In this document: one piece after another, positions 7,136 through 15,778 of the stretch
How the letters are laid out: each line of letters starts with the position of its first letter
How positions within the stretch are numbered: the stretch's first letter is position 1
From: JANNAV01 sp031384695
GTDB lineage: Bacteria > Pseudomonadota > Alphaproteobacteria > Rhodobacterales > Rhodobacteraceae
Length of the DNA: 19,205 bases
Direction: 5' to 3'
Assembly (NCBI GenBank): GCA_031384695.1
Contig: JANNAV010000002.1
Coordinates: 1-19,205, forward strand
Translations under genes and position numbers: made by a program
The notes under the pieces: generated by a model
Databases searched by the model: none
Told to the model about the DNA's origin: nothing
The model's input: only the letters and a program-made list of their open reading frames with translations

Positions 7136-7982
7136 ATCGCTGTCAACGCTGCAGCTTCAGTTTCGCCGCTTTCGCGCCAACCGTCTGGCAATGTTCAGTA
7201 TTTTTCTGCTGGCGGCCATCGTTCTGGCGTGTTTCCTTGGCCCCTTTGCGTTCCCCTTCACCGGCGAAGATGCGGATTTCGATTACATCGCAGCCCCGGT
7301 TGACCTGCTGTCGCCGCACCCTTTCGGCACCGATGACTTCGGCCGTGATCTGTTGGTGCGGGTGCTTGAGGGGGGGCAGATTTCCCTGACCATCGGCTTT
7401 CTGGGGGCCGCCACCGCAGGCATCATTGGCGTGCTCTACGGGGCGGTCGCGGGCTATGCCGGGGGCCGCGCCGACCGTCTGATGATGCGCTCGGTCGAGA
7501 TTCTGTATGGCTTTCCCTACGTCATTCTGGTTATTCTGCTCAGCCTGGTGCTGGGCGGTGGCACCACGGCGCTGTTTGCGGCGATTGTGTTTACCCTTTG
7601 GCTTACCCCCGCTGTCATCGTGCGGGCGCAGGCGCAATCGCTTGCCAAACGCGAGTTCATCGAGGCGGCGCGCGCAGGCGGCATGACCGCACCGCAGATC
7701 GTGATCGAGCATATCGTGCCGAATTGCATGTCGGTGGTGATCGTCTACGGCTCGCTTCTGGTGCCGGAGGTGATCCTGTCGGAAAGCTTTCTGTCGTTCC
7801 TCGGCATTGGCATCAAAGAGCCGCAGGCCTCGTGGGGCAACCTAATCCAATCCGGCACCACCGCGATGGACAGCGATCTGCGCCTGCTGTTGCTGCCCGG
7901 TATCCTGCTTGCCGCCGTGTTGTTCTGCCTGAATTTCATCGCCGATGGCCTGCGAGATGCGTTTGATCCCAATGACAGATGA
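7125..7982 (+). CDS. oppC: oligopeptide ABC transporter permease OppC
   Basis: A 285-residue second permease subunit. The N-terminus (FRRFRANRLAMFSIFLL) is the OppC N-terminal module with the first membrane helix. It is followed by the periplasmic HPFGTDDFGRDLLVR motif and the core permease domain (about 85-280). The coupling loop reads REFIEAARAGGMTAPQIVIE, and SESFLSFLGIG and GLRDAFDPNDR close the protein as in OppC. The ATG at 7125 lies inside the end of oppB, an 11-bp overlap, so translation is probably coupled. The frame also extends to a TTG at 7107, but the ATG gives the usual length. Confidence 0.92.
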   Translation: MADRSLSTLQLQFRRFRANRLAMFSIFLLAAIVLACFLGPFAFPFTGEDADFDYIAAPVDLLSPHPFGTDDFGRDLLVRVLEGGQISLTIGFLGAATAGIIGVLYGAVAGYAGGRADRLMMRSVEILYGFPYVILVILLSLVLGGGTTALFAAIVFTLWLTPAVIVRAQAQSLAKREFIEAARAGGMTAPQIVIEHIVPNCMSVVIVYGSLLVPEVILSESFLSFLGIGIKEPQASWGNLIQSGTTAMDSDLRLLLLPGILLAAVLFCLNFIADGLRDAFDPNDR

Positions 7983-8943
7983 TCTGCTCAGCGTGCGCGA
8001 TCTGAGCGTCGATTTCCGGCTTCCTGCCGGGCAGATGCGCGCGGTTGATCGGATTTCCTTTGCGATTGAACCGGGCGAAGTTCTTGGGATTGTTGGAGAA
8101 TCCGGTTCAGGGAAATCACAGATCCTGTTTTCGCTGATGGGTCTTGTGGCCGCCAACGGCGTGGCCTCCGGCGAGGCGATGTTTGGTGGGCAGAACCTGC
8201 TTGCCCTCGGCCCCAAGGCGCTGGACGCGGTGCGCGGGGTTTCGGTGTCGATGATTTTTCAGGATCCGATGACTTCGCTGAATCCCTATATGCGCGTCGG
8301 CGATCAGCTTGCCGAGACGCTGATCGTTCATAAGGGGATGACGAAAACCGATGCCTGGAAGGCTGCGGTTGCCATGCTGGACCGCGTGCGCATCCCGGAT
8401 GCGGCGGCGCGCGCGCGGCGGTATCCGCACGAGTTTTCTGGCGGCATGCGTCAGCGGGTGATGATCGCGATGGCGTTGCTGGTGCGCCCCGCGCTGTTGC
8501 TGGCAGATGAACCGACGACGGCACTTGATGTGACCATTCAGGCGCAAGTGCTTGATCTGATGGCGGAACTTGCGCAAGAGACCGGCACCGCGATCATCCT
8601 TGTGACGCATGATCTGGGTGTTGTCGCGCGGCTTTGTGACCGGGTGATCGTGCTTTATGGCGGCCGCATCATGGAAGTGGCCCCCGCAGTGGTGCTGTTT
8701 ACCAACCCGCAACACCCCTATTCGCGTGGTCTGCTTGCGTCAACGCCGCGTATGACGGATGCGCTTACCCCACGGCTTGGCACCATCCCCGGTAGCCCGC
8801 GTTCGGGCGGTGCCATGCTGCCCGGTTGTCCGTTTGCGCCACGCTGCACGGTGAAAATCGGCATTTGTGACTCTGTGCAACCTGCGCTGGTGCCTGCGGG
8901 TGGCGGAATGGCCGCTTGCCACCTTGTCGGAGGCCGAGAATGA
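7972..8943 (+). CDS. oppD: oligopeptide ABC transporter ATPase OppD
   Basis: A 323-residue cytoplasmic ATPase. Walker A is GESGSGKS (42-49), the Q-loop is in FQDPMTSLNP, the ABC signature is FSGGMRQRV, Walker B is LLLADEPTTALDV, and the switch histidine is in VTHDLGVV. The C-terminal oligopeptide-transporter extension carries PGCPFAPRC and further cysteines, a pattern known in Opp/Dpp ATPases (in some cases an iron-sulfur site). The ATG at 7972 overlaps the oppC stop by 11 bp. An in-frame ATG at 7957 is an alternative start. It pairs with OppF to drive import. Confidence 0.93.
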   Translation: MTDDLLSVRDLSVDFRLPAGQMRAVDRISFAIEPGEVLGIVGESGSGKSQILFSLMGLVAANGVASGEAMFGGQNLLALGPKALDAVRGVSVSMIFQDPMTSLNPYMRVGDQLAETLIVHKGMTKTDAWKAAVAMLDRVRIPDAAARARRYPHEFSGGMRQRVMIAMALLVRPALLLADEPTTALDVTIQAQVLDLMAELAQETGTAIILVTHDLGVVARLCDRVIVLYGGRIMEVAPAVVLFTNPQHPYSRGLLASTPRMTDALTPRLGTIPGSPRSGGAMLPGCPFAPRCTVKIGICDSVQPALVPAGGGMAACHLVGGRE

Positions 8944-9911
8944 ACCTGCTGGAGGCCAGAGGTATCGACGTGGGCTACCGGATTGCCGGGCAGCGCCTGT
9001 TTGCCGGAACCATTAACCTACCGATCGTTCATAATGCAAGTTTTGTTCTGCAATCCGGGCGCACGCTTGGCATCGTCGGCGAATCTGGTTGTGGCAAATC
9101 GACGCTTGGCCGGGCGTTGCTGCATCTGATCCCCCTGACCGGGGGCCAAGTGCTTTGGCAGGGCGAGGATCTGGCAGGCCTTTCGCCCGCTGCCTTACGC
9201 GCGCGGCGTTCCCAGATGCAGATCATCTTTCAGGATCCGGTTGCTGCCCTCGATCCGCGCATGACCCTTGGCCGCATCGTTTCGCGCCCGCTTGCCACGT
9301 TCGAGCCCGGCCTGTCGCGCAACGAGCTTGCCGCCCGCGCGGTTCAGGCGCTTGAACGCGTCGGGCTTTCGGCTGATTTCGCGACACGCTACCCGCATGA
9401 GTTGTCTGGCGGCCAGGCGCAGCGCGTTGGCATTGCCCGGGCGCTGATCGGCAATCCCAAGCTGATCATCTGCGACGAGCCGGTTTCGGCGCTTGATGTT
9501 TCAATTCAGGCGCAGGTGGTCAACCTGTTGATGGACTTGCAGGAATCAATGGGGCTGGCCTTGGTTTTCATCTCGCACAATCTGTCGGTGGTGCGCCATA
9601 TCAGCCATGATATTGTGGTGATGTGTCTGGGCCGGATCGTCGAGTCCGCGCCGCGCGATGCCTTTTATGCCAAGCCGCTGCACCCCTATTCCAAGGCCCT
9701 GATGGATGCGGTACCCGAGCCCGATCCCACCCGCGAGCGCCACCGCGCGGGCCAGTCGCTGCCCGGTGAGTTGCCGTCGGTGCTTCACCCGCCCGTGGGA
9801 TGCGTCTTTGCCTCGCGCTGTCCGGTCGCCGAGCCGCGCTGCCACCAGACGCGCCCCGAACTGCGCAGCTTTGGTGGCCGTCAGGCCGCCTGTCACCTGA
9901 TCGAGGCCTGA
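8940..9911 (+). CDS. oppF: oligopeptide ABC transporter ATPase OppF
   Basis: A 323-residue partner ATPase of OppD. Walker A is GESGCGKS (47-54), the Q-loop is in FQDPVAALDP, the signature is LSGGQAQRV, Walker B is LIICDEPVSALDV, and the switch histidine is in SHNLSVV. The C-terminal extension has PPVGCVFASRCPVAEPRC, the Opp/Dpp cysteine pattern. Its ATG overlaps the oppD stop (ATGA at 8940-8943) with GGAGG at 8929-8933. With OppA, B, C and D it completes the importer; no transporter component is missing. Confidence 0.93.
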   Translation: MNLLEARGIDVGYRIAGQRLFAGTINLPIVHNASFVLQSGRTLGIVGESGCGKSTLGRALLHLIPLTGGQVLWQGEDLAGLSPAALRARRSQMQIIFQDPVAALDPRMTLGRIVSRPLATFEPGLSRNELAARAVQALERVGLSADFATRYPHELSGGQAQRVGIARALIGNPKLIICDEPVSALDVSIQAQVVNLLMDLQESMGLALVFISHNLSVVRHISHDIVVMCLGRIVESAPRDAFYAKPLHPYSKALMDAVPEPDPTRERHRAGQSLPGELPSVLHPPVGCVFASRCPVAEPRCHQTRPELRSFGGRQAACHLIEA

Positions 9912-9912
9912 G

Positions 9913-11700
9913 ATGACCCCTGCCGCCGCCTGGGCCGCGCTGCCGCAACTTTCAAACATCCATGCCTCGGCGGATGGTGAATGGGCGTTCTGGTGTCAAT
10001 CGGGCCTGCACGAAACCGATGAGGTTTATGCCACCCGAACCGATGGCTCCAGTGCGCCTGAACGATTGACGACGGGGTCCGATCACTTTCTGATCCGCGA
10101 TGTCAGCCCGGACGGCAGCAGTCTGGTGCTGGCACAATCGAAAAACGCCAACGAACATGATCATTTGTTCATATTAGACCGCAGCCGCCGCAACCACCTC
10201 CGGCAATTGACGCCGGTGCAAGACAGCCATTACCTTTACGGCGGCGCCTTTACTGCCCGCCAGTCGGGCATCATCTTTGCCGCTGACTTTGATTATGAAC
10301 AGATGGTCACTACCACCGGCGGTTGGATTTGGCATCTTGATCTTGCGACGGATCGCTTCACTTGTCTGGCCCGTTCCGACACGCCATTTGCGTCCGGCCC
10401 GCGCCTTTCGCCGGACGGGTTGAACCTGCTTTGGCACCGTCATGAATGTGCGCCCGCCGGAACTCAGCTTTGGGTGATGACTGTCGGGGGCGGTGATCTG
10501 CGGGAGGTTCTGAACCTTGGCCCCACCAACAATGCCCGTGGTGTTTGGCTGGATGACGACCATATCGGTTTTGTGAGCGACCATGAAGGCATTGATAAGA
10601 TTGGTATTCTCAGCCTATCAACGCTGCAGATCGATTGGCTTGCCTGCGAGCCTGCGATATTCCCGCATGAGGTTCTGTCTGGCCAGAACGGGCATTTCGC
10701 ATGCATATCGCATGATGCATCCCATACATATGCCATGCTGTTTCCGGGGGCGGTGGCACTTCGCAACACGTCTGGCCGCCGCAGTTTGCTGCCCCATGCC
10801 CGGCTGCCGGATGGCGGCTGGCTTGCCGAGGCGTATGACGCGGACGGGCCGCACCAGCTGGTGCGGATCGACGCGAGGGGCGCCTGCACGCCGCTGGTAG
10901 CCGCCGGGCCCAGTGCCCGCACCACCAGCAGGCCGGTGTCGCATCACTGGATTGCTGTCGATGGCAGGCAAATGCAGGGCTGGCTTTATCACCCCAAACT
11001 GCCTTCCAAGGGGCTGATCGTCTATGTGCACGGTGGCCCGACCTGGCATTCCGAGGATTGGGCAAACCCCAAGATCGGCTTTTGGGTGCAACTGGGGTAC
11101 ACCGTTCTGGACCCGAATTATCGCGGCTCTACGGGGTTTGGGTTTTCCCACCGCGAGGCCGTCAAGCAGGATGGCTGGGGCGGGCGCGAGCAATCGGATA
11201 TTCGCGCGGGGATTGAAGCTCTTGTTGCGCAAGGCGTTGCGGTGAAAGGGAAAATAGCCGTGGCTGGCAATTCCTATGGTGGGTTTTCAAGCTGGTTTGC
11301 CATCACCCGCCATGCGGATCTGGTCAATGCGGCGATCCCGATGTGTGGCATGTACCGGCTTGATATCGACTACCACGCCACCGAAATGCCACATGGCCGC
11401 GCCTATTCCGAAGAGATGATGGGCGGCACGCCAGAACAGTTTCCCCAGAAATACGCCAATGCCTCGCCGGGGAATTTCATCGATCAGATCAGGGGTGATC
11501 TTTTGATCGTGCATGGTCTTGCCGATAGCAATGTCGGCCCTGAGAACACCTTTACGGCGCTGCGCGAGTTGACCGCCGCCCACATCGCGCATCAAAGCCT
11601 GTTGTTCGCCGATGAAGGCCACGGGGTGTTTCGGCGCAGCAATGTCGAGACCTATCTTACCCGCAGCGCAGCCTTTCTTGAACAAGCGTTCACAAAATGA
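9913..11700 (+). CDS. S9 (prolyl oligopeptidase) family serine peptidase
   Basis: A 595-residue protein with the two-part build of the S9 family: an N-terminal seven-bladed-propeller-like region (about 1-340, with propeller phrases such as DVSPDGSSLVLAQ and RLSPDGLNLLWHR), then an alpha/beta hydrolase domain (about 345-595). The catalytic triad can be read: Ser454 in GNSYGG, Asp538 in HGLADSNV and His570 in DEGHGVF. The oxyanion region is VHGGPTWH. It looks most like acylaminoacyl-peptidase or dipeptidyl-type S9C enzymes, which release N-terminal acyl residues or dipeptides from short peptides. No signal peptide is seen, so it is cytoplasmic. It starts 1 bp after the oppF stop with GAGG at 9903-9906, so it should cut what the Opp importer brings in. 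The exact specificity is not readable. Confidence 0.88.
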   Translation: MTPAAAWAALPQLSNIHASADGEWAFWCQSGLHETDEVYATRTDGSSAPERLTTGSDHFLIRDVSPDGSSLVLAQSKNANEHDHLFILDRSRRNHLRQLTPVQDSHYLYGGAFTARQSGIIFAADFDYEQMVTTTGGWIWHLDLATDRFTCLARSDTPFASGPRLSPDGLNLLWHRHECAPAGTQLWVMTVGGGDLREVLNLGPTNNARGVWLDDDHIGFVSDHEGIDKIGILSLSTLQIDWLACEPAIFPHEVLSGQNGHFACISHDASHTYAMLFPGAVALRNTSGRRSLLPHARLPDGGWLAEAYDADGPHQLVRIDARGACTPLVAAGPSARTTSRPVSHHWIAVDGRQMQGWLYHPKLPSKGLIVYVHGGPTWHSEDWANPKIGFWVQLGYTVLDPNYRGSTGFGFSHREAVKQDGWGGREQSDIRAGIEALVAQGVAVKGKIAVAGNSYGGFSSWFAITRHADLVNAAIPMCGMYRLDIDYHATEMPHGRAYSEEMMGGTPEQFPQKYANASPGNFIDQIRGDLLIVHGLADSNVGPENTFTALRELTAAHIAHQSLLFADEGHGVFRRSNVETYLTRSAAFLEQAFTK

Positions 11701-13277
11701 CATTGCGTGATTTCTTTGTGGCAGCACCGGGGGATGACGGCTCGCCCGTCACCGGGCACTACTATGAAACGGCGGCCACGGATGGGCGGCCGCAGGTTTG
11801 GGGCTATACCTGCGCTGTCAGTTATGCGCCGGGCGGGGTGTTGCGGCTTTATGCCTCGTGCAGTGCCGGGACGGCGCGGCTGGTGATTGCGCGCGACGGT
11901 GTGGTGCCGCAGATCGTTCTGGAGTGCGATATCAACACCGCCTTCGCGCCGACGCCCGCCTGTGCATCGACCGATGGTTGTGGGTGGCCCGAGGTTTTTG
12001 CGTGGCGGATACCCGAGCACTGGCGCAGCGGTGTTTATACCCTGACGCTGACCATTCCCGGCCACCAGTCGCGGCATCTGTTTGTTTTGAAAGCCAAAGA
12101 TCCAAGCGCGCGGATACTGATGCTGCTGACGTCCGGCACCTGGTGCGCCTATAACGACTGGGGCGGTTCCAATCATTATCAGGGGCTGACCGGGCCGGAT
12201 GGCAATGCGTTCGCGCCGCAGGTTTCCTTGCACCGGCCTTGGGCCAAAGGTTTTGTCAACTGGCCGGACGACGCGCCCCGTATCCCGCATGCATCGCCCT
12301 TGCTGCAAAGGCCGCGCTATCCGCATATGGATTTCGCGCGTGCGAAGGGGATCTCGAAGAAATACGCATCGTCCGGTTGGGCGGCGTTCGAGCGGCCTTT
12401 TGCCATCTGGTGCGAAACGCAGGGCATAGCGCTTGATTTTACCACCCAGCATGATCTGCACCGCGATCCGGCTGGCCTGAACGGCTATGACCGGGTGCTG
12501 ATCGTGGGCCATGACGAATACTGGACATGGGAGATGCGCGATCACCTGGAGGGCTGGCTAGACCGGGGGGGTGAGTTGGCGCGCTTTGCCGGGAATTTCT
12601 TTTGGCAGACCCGGTTATCGCCGGACCTTGCGCGCCAAACCTGCTATAAAACCCGGGCCGAGGCCGAAGATCCGCTTGGCCACACCAACCGGCTGACCTC
12701 GTATTGGGATCACCCGCGCGCGGGCCGCCCCGCCACAGCCACGCTTGGACTTACCGGATCAGCCGGGGTTTATGCCGGATGGAGCCGCTGTGCCGCGCAT
12801 GGATCGGGCGGGTTCGCGATCTACCGCCCTGGGCATTGGGCGCTGCGGGGCACCGGGCTTGGCTATGGCGATGTTCTGGGGGCGCAATCGAAAATTTTTG
12901 CCTATGAGGTTGATGGCATTGATTATTCCATGACCCATGGTCTGCCCGAACCCGCCGAAAATACCGGCTTGCAAGGCCCCTTGACCATCATCGGCCTGTC
13001 GCCCGCGACCACGCTTGCGCATTCCACCTCGCCCGAGGATACGGACACCTTCATTGCCGCCTATGATGCCGAGGATATCGCGCTGTCCATTTACGGCGCC
13101 ATAACACCTGAAACTTTGGGCCGCGCGGCGCGGGGCAACGGCTGTATCGCCGAATATCGGCGGGGCAGGGGGCGGGTTTTCAACGCCGGATCCTGCGAAT
13201 GGGTGGCGGGATTGATCAAAGGCGATGCCCCCGTTGAACAGGTGACCCGCAACGTGCTGCTGGGGGCGTGGGGTTAG
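11697..13277 (+). CDS. N,N-dimethylformamidase large-subunit-like protein
   Basis: A 526-residue protein that I match to the C-terminal part of the N,N-dimethylformamidase beta/large subunit family. Residues about 35-133 look like a beta-sandwich with an HLFVLKA edge; residues about 138-526 form the family core, with WCAYNDWGG (149-157), FERPFAIW (231-238), VGHDEYWTWEMRD (270-282), GGELARFAGNFFWQ (291-304) and AGSCEW near the end. Paracoccus dimethylformamidase uses an iron held by two tyrosines and a glutamate; Tyr275 in GHDEYW is a likely counterpart, but I cannot assign the others by eye. Dimethylformamidase is much longer (about 760 residues) and has a small partner subunit, which is absent here. 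The ATG overlaps the S9 stop (ATGA 11697-11700), so the two are translated together. The likely role is hydrolysis of a small amide from imported compounds. Confidence 0.75.
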   Translation: MTLRDFFVAAPGDDGSPVTGHYYETAATDGRPQVWGYTCAVSYAPGGVLRLYASCSAGTARLVIARDGVVPQIVLECDINTAFAPTPACASTDGCGWPEVFAWRIPEHWRSGVYTLTLTIPGHQSRHLFVLKAKDPSARILMLLTSGTWCAYNDWGGSNHYQGLTGPDGNAFAPQVSLHRPWAKGFVNWPDDAPRIPHASPLLQRPRYPHMDFARAKGISKKYASSGWAAFERPFAIWCETQGIALDFTTQHDLHRDPAGLNGYDRVLIVGHDEYWTWEMRDHLEGWLDRGGELARFAGNFFWQTRLSPDLARQTCYKTRAEAEDPLGHTNRLTSYWDHPRAGRPATATLGLTGSAGVYAGWSRCAAHGSGGFAIYRPGHWALRGTGLGYGDVLGAQSKIFAYEVDGIDYSMTHGLPEPAENTGLQGPLTIIGLSPATTLAHSTSPEDTDTFIAAYDAEDIALSIYGAITPETLGRAARGNGCIAEYRRGRGRVFNAGSCEWVAGLIKGDAPVEQVTRNVLLGAWG

Positions 13278-13280
13278 TGT

Positions 13281-13317
13281 GGATTTCCTTCAATCTGATT
13301 CAGATTGAAGGCAATCC
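13281..13317. terminator. long hairpin between convergent genes, probable bidirectional terminator
   Basis: A perfect 12-bp inverted repeat, CCTTCAATCTGA (13287-13298) and TCAGATTGAAGG (13300-13311), is centred at 13299. After one mismatch it continues as GGATT (13281-13285) and AATCC (13313-13317). It starts 4 bp after the stop of the dimethylformamidase-like gene and faces the 3' end of nrdJ. Neither strand has a T-run after it, so it is not a textbook intrinsic terminator; a 3'-end stabilising structure is also possible. The other 70 bases of the gap hold nothing I can identify. Confidence 0.6.
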
Positions 13318-13391
13318 AAGACAAGATCCGCTTGGGAATGTTGCGTATTGCCTACAACCGGCTGAACCCGGTTGCACGCGACACGCTCTGA

Positions 13392-15677
13392 TCAACCGCA
13401 TTTCGAATGGCCGCAAGAGCCGCAGGTGATGCAGCCTTCGATCATTCGCAGATCATAGCCGCCGCAGGCCGGGCAGGCTTTGGTGCGCGGGGCCTCGCCC
13501 ACTGCGATCGCTTCGGCTTTGGGATCGGATTTCAGGCCAAGACCTTCGCCCTCGATAAAGCCGATCGCCACCAGATGCCGCTCGATCACGCCACCGATCG
13601 CGGCCAGGATCGAGGGGATATAGCGCCCGTCCATCCATGCGCCGCCGCGCGGATCAAACACCGCCTTAAGTTCCTCCACCACAAAAGAAATATCGCCACC
13701 ACGGCGAAAGACCGCAGAAATCATCCGGGTGAGGGCGACCGTCCAGGCGAAGTGCTCCATGTTTTTGGAGTTGATGAAAACCTCGAACGGGCGCCGGTGA
13801 CCGGCGATGATGATATCGTTGATGGTGATGTAAAGCGCGTGTTCAGAGCCCGGCCATTTGACCTTGTAGGTCTGCCCCTCAAGTGCTGCCGGGCGGTCGA
13901 GCGGTTCGGAAAGATAGACAACCTCGGCCCCCTCACCGGCGCGTTGAGGCTGGTGGATTTCGGCCGGTGATTTGTCGGACGCCTCGGAAACCGTCAGCAC
14001 CGAGCCCGTCACATCGTTGGGCCGGTAGGTGGTGCAGCCTTTGCAACCCTGATCCCAGGCGGCCATATAGACCTGTTTGAAATCGTCAAAGCTGATGTCT
14101 GCGGGGCAGTTGATGGTTTTGGAGATCGAGCTGTCGATCCATTTTTGCGCCGCCGCCTGCATGCGCACATGATCCAGTGGCGGCAGGGTCTGGGCGTTCA
14201 CGAAGTAATCGGGCAGGGGCGCGGTGCCATGGACATCGCGCCACAGGCGCACGGCGTAATCCACCACGTCCTCTTCGGTCCGCGAGCCGTCTTTTTGCAG
14301 CACCTTGCGGCTGTAGGCATAGGCAAAGACCGGCTCGATACCAGAAGAAACGTTGCCGGCATAAAGGCTTATGGTGCCGGTGGGGGCCACGGATGTCAGC
14401 AGGGCGTTGCGGATGCCATGGGCGCGGACCGCGTCGCGCACATCGCCATCCATCGCGCGCATGGTGCCCGAGGCAAGATAGGGTTCGGCATCAAACAGCG
14501 GAAACGCGCCCTTTTCGCGCGCCAGATCGACAGAGGCGAGGTAAGCCGCACGGGCGATGGCATGCATCCAGGCCCCGGTCTGCGCCGCGGCCGCTTCCGA
14601 TCCATAGCGCTGGCCCAGCATCAAAAGCGCATCCGCCAGCCCCGTCACCCCAAGGCCGATGCGGCGTTTGGCGCGGGCCTCGGCGGCCTGTTCGGGCAGC
14701 GGAAACCGCGAGGCATCCACCACGTTGTCCATCATGCGCACGGCGACCCGCACAAGCGCGTCCAGTGCTGGCAGATCAAGTGCTGCCCTTTTGGTGAAGG
14801 CGCCGGTGATCAGCGTTGGCAGGTTGATCGAGCCAAGCAGGCAGGCGCCATAGGGGGGCAGCGGCTGTTCGCCGCAGGGGTTGGTGGCGGCGATGGTTTC
14901 GCAGTAGCGCAGATTGTTCGCGGCATTGATCCGGTCGATGAAAATCACCCCCGGTTCGGCAAAATCATAGGTGTTGCGCATGATCTGGTTCCACAGATCG
15001 CGGGCGGGCAGGGATTTGAAAACCTTGCCGTTGAAGGACAGCTCCCATGGCGCGTCGGCCTTGACCGCCGCCATGAAAGGATCGGTGATCAGCACCGAAA
15101 GGTTGAACATCCGCAGGCGGGCGGGGTCTTTCTTGGCGGCGATGAACGCCTCGATATCGGGGTGGTCGCAGCGCATGGTGGCCATCATCGCACCCCGGCG
15201 CGAGCCGGCAGACATGATGGTGCGGCACATCGCATCCCACACATCCATGAAGGAAAGCGGGCCGGAGGCATCGGCGGCCACCCCCTTCACCTCGGCCCCG
15301 CGCGGGCGTATGGTGCTGAAATCATAACCGATTCCGCCGCCCTGCTGCATGGTGAGGGCGGCTTCTTTCAGCCCGTCAAAGATGCCGCCCATATCGTCGG
15401 GAACCGTGCCCATCACAAAGCAATTGAACAGCGTGACAGAACGCCCGGTGCCCGCACCCGCCGTGATGCGCCCGGCGGGCAGGAACTTGAAATCCTCCAG
15501 TGCGGCATAAAAGCGGTCTTCCCAAAGCGCCGGATCCTGCTCCACCGCCGCCAGCGCGCGCGCCACGCGGCGCCAGCTGTCTTCAACCGTGTGATCAATC
15601 GGCGTGCCGGTGGCATCCTTCAGGCGGTACTTCATGTCCCAGATCTGCTCGGCAATCGGGGCGGCAAAACGGGACAT
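13392..15677 (-). CDS. nrdJ: adenosylcobalamin-dependent ribonucleotide reductase (class II) NrdJ
   Basis: A 761-residue class II ribonucleotide reductase that makes deoxyribonucleotides for DNA synthesis with coenzyme B12 and no oxygen requirement. The barrel runs from about residue 60 to 590: TLFNCFVMG holds Cys86 (one of the reducing pair), NPCGEQPLPPYGACLLGSIN holds Asn266, Cys268 and Glu270 (the radical centre), and TSVAPTGTIS is the phosphate-binding motif. Cysteines at CKGCTTYR and a C-terminal CPACGG and CITCGSCG zinc-finger-like tail with the end SKCG supply re-reduction thiols. The open frame extends upstream to 15920, but I chose the ATG at 15677: MSRFAAPIAEQIW fits the family, an AGGAAGG site (complement of 15687-15693) precedes it, and the predicted promoter lies upstream of it. 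It stands alone, without nrdAB-type partners, as expected for class II. Confidence 0.94.
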   Translation of the reverse strand: MSRFAAPIAEQIWDMKYRLKDATGTPIDHTVEDSWRRVARALAAVEQDPALWEDRFYAALEDFKFLPAGRITAGAGTGRSVTLFNCFVMGTVPDDMGGIFDGLKEAALTMQQGGGIGYDFSTIRPRGAEVKGVAADASGPLSFMDVWDAMCRTIMSAGSRRGAMMATMRCDHPDIEAFIAAKKDPARLRMFNLSVLITDPFMAAVKADAPWELSFNGKVFKSLPARDLWNQIMRNTYDFAEPGVIFIDRINAANNLRYCETIAATNPCGEQPLPPYGACLLGSINLPTLITGAFTKRAALDLPALDALVRVAVRMMDNVVDASRFPLPEQAAEARAKRRIGLGVTGLADALLMLGQRYGSEAAAAQTGAWMHAIARAAYLASVDLAREKGAFPLFDAEPYLASGTMRAMDGDVRDAVRAHGIRNALLTSVAPTGTISLYAGNVSSGIEPVFAYAYSRKVLQKDGSRTEEDVVDYAVRLWRDVHGTAPLPDYFVNAQTLPPLDHVRMQAAAQKWIDSSISKTINCPADISFDDFKQVYMAAWDQGCKGCTTYRPNDVTGSVLTVSEASDKSPAEIHQPQRAGEGAEVVYLSEPLDRPAALEGQTYKVKWPGSEHALYITINDIIIAGHRRPFEVFINSKNMEHFAWTVALTRMISAVFRRGGDISFVVEELKAVFDPRGGAWMDGRYIPSILAAIGGVIERHLVAIGFIEGEGLGLKSDPKAEAIAVGEAPRTKACPACGGYDLRMIEGCITCGSCGHSKCG

Positions 15678-15719
15678 GCGGGGCGTCCTTCCTATGGTGG
15701 TCTGTTCGGGAAAGTCCCC

Positions 15720-15748
15720 AAGATACGCGTTGAAGGGCGCGTGGTCAA
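15720..15748 (-). promoter_or_regulatory. predicted nrdJ promoter
   Basis: Reading leftward: -35 TTGACC (complement of 15743-15748), a 17-bp spacer, and -10 TATCTT (complement of 15720-15725). It lies about 43 bp upstream of the nrdJ ATG. It is a good sigma-70 type match found by eye. No NrdR-box-like palindrome and no room for a cobalamin riboswitch are seen in the short leader. Confidence 0.6.
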
Positions 15749-15749
15749 C

Positions 15750-15778
15750 TTGAGTGTCGGACGGCGGGCGCCTATAAT
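15750..15778 (+). promoter_or_regulatory. predicted promoter of the DUF1489 gene
   Basis: Reading rightward: -35 TTGAGT (15750-15755), a 17-bp spacer, and a perfect -10 TATAAT (15773-15778). Transcription would begin near 15785, leaving a leader of about 20 nt before the GTG start at 15805. The -35 box is separated by a single base from the -35 box of the divergent nrdJ promoter. Confidence 0.65.

Noticed and set aside
13338..13391. 17-codon open stretch (MLRIAYNRLNPVARDTL) before the nrdJ end
   Set aside because: I considered a transposase or integrase tail remnant. It is too short, has no ribosome site, and I cannot match it to any family.
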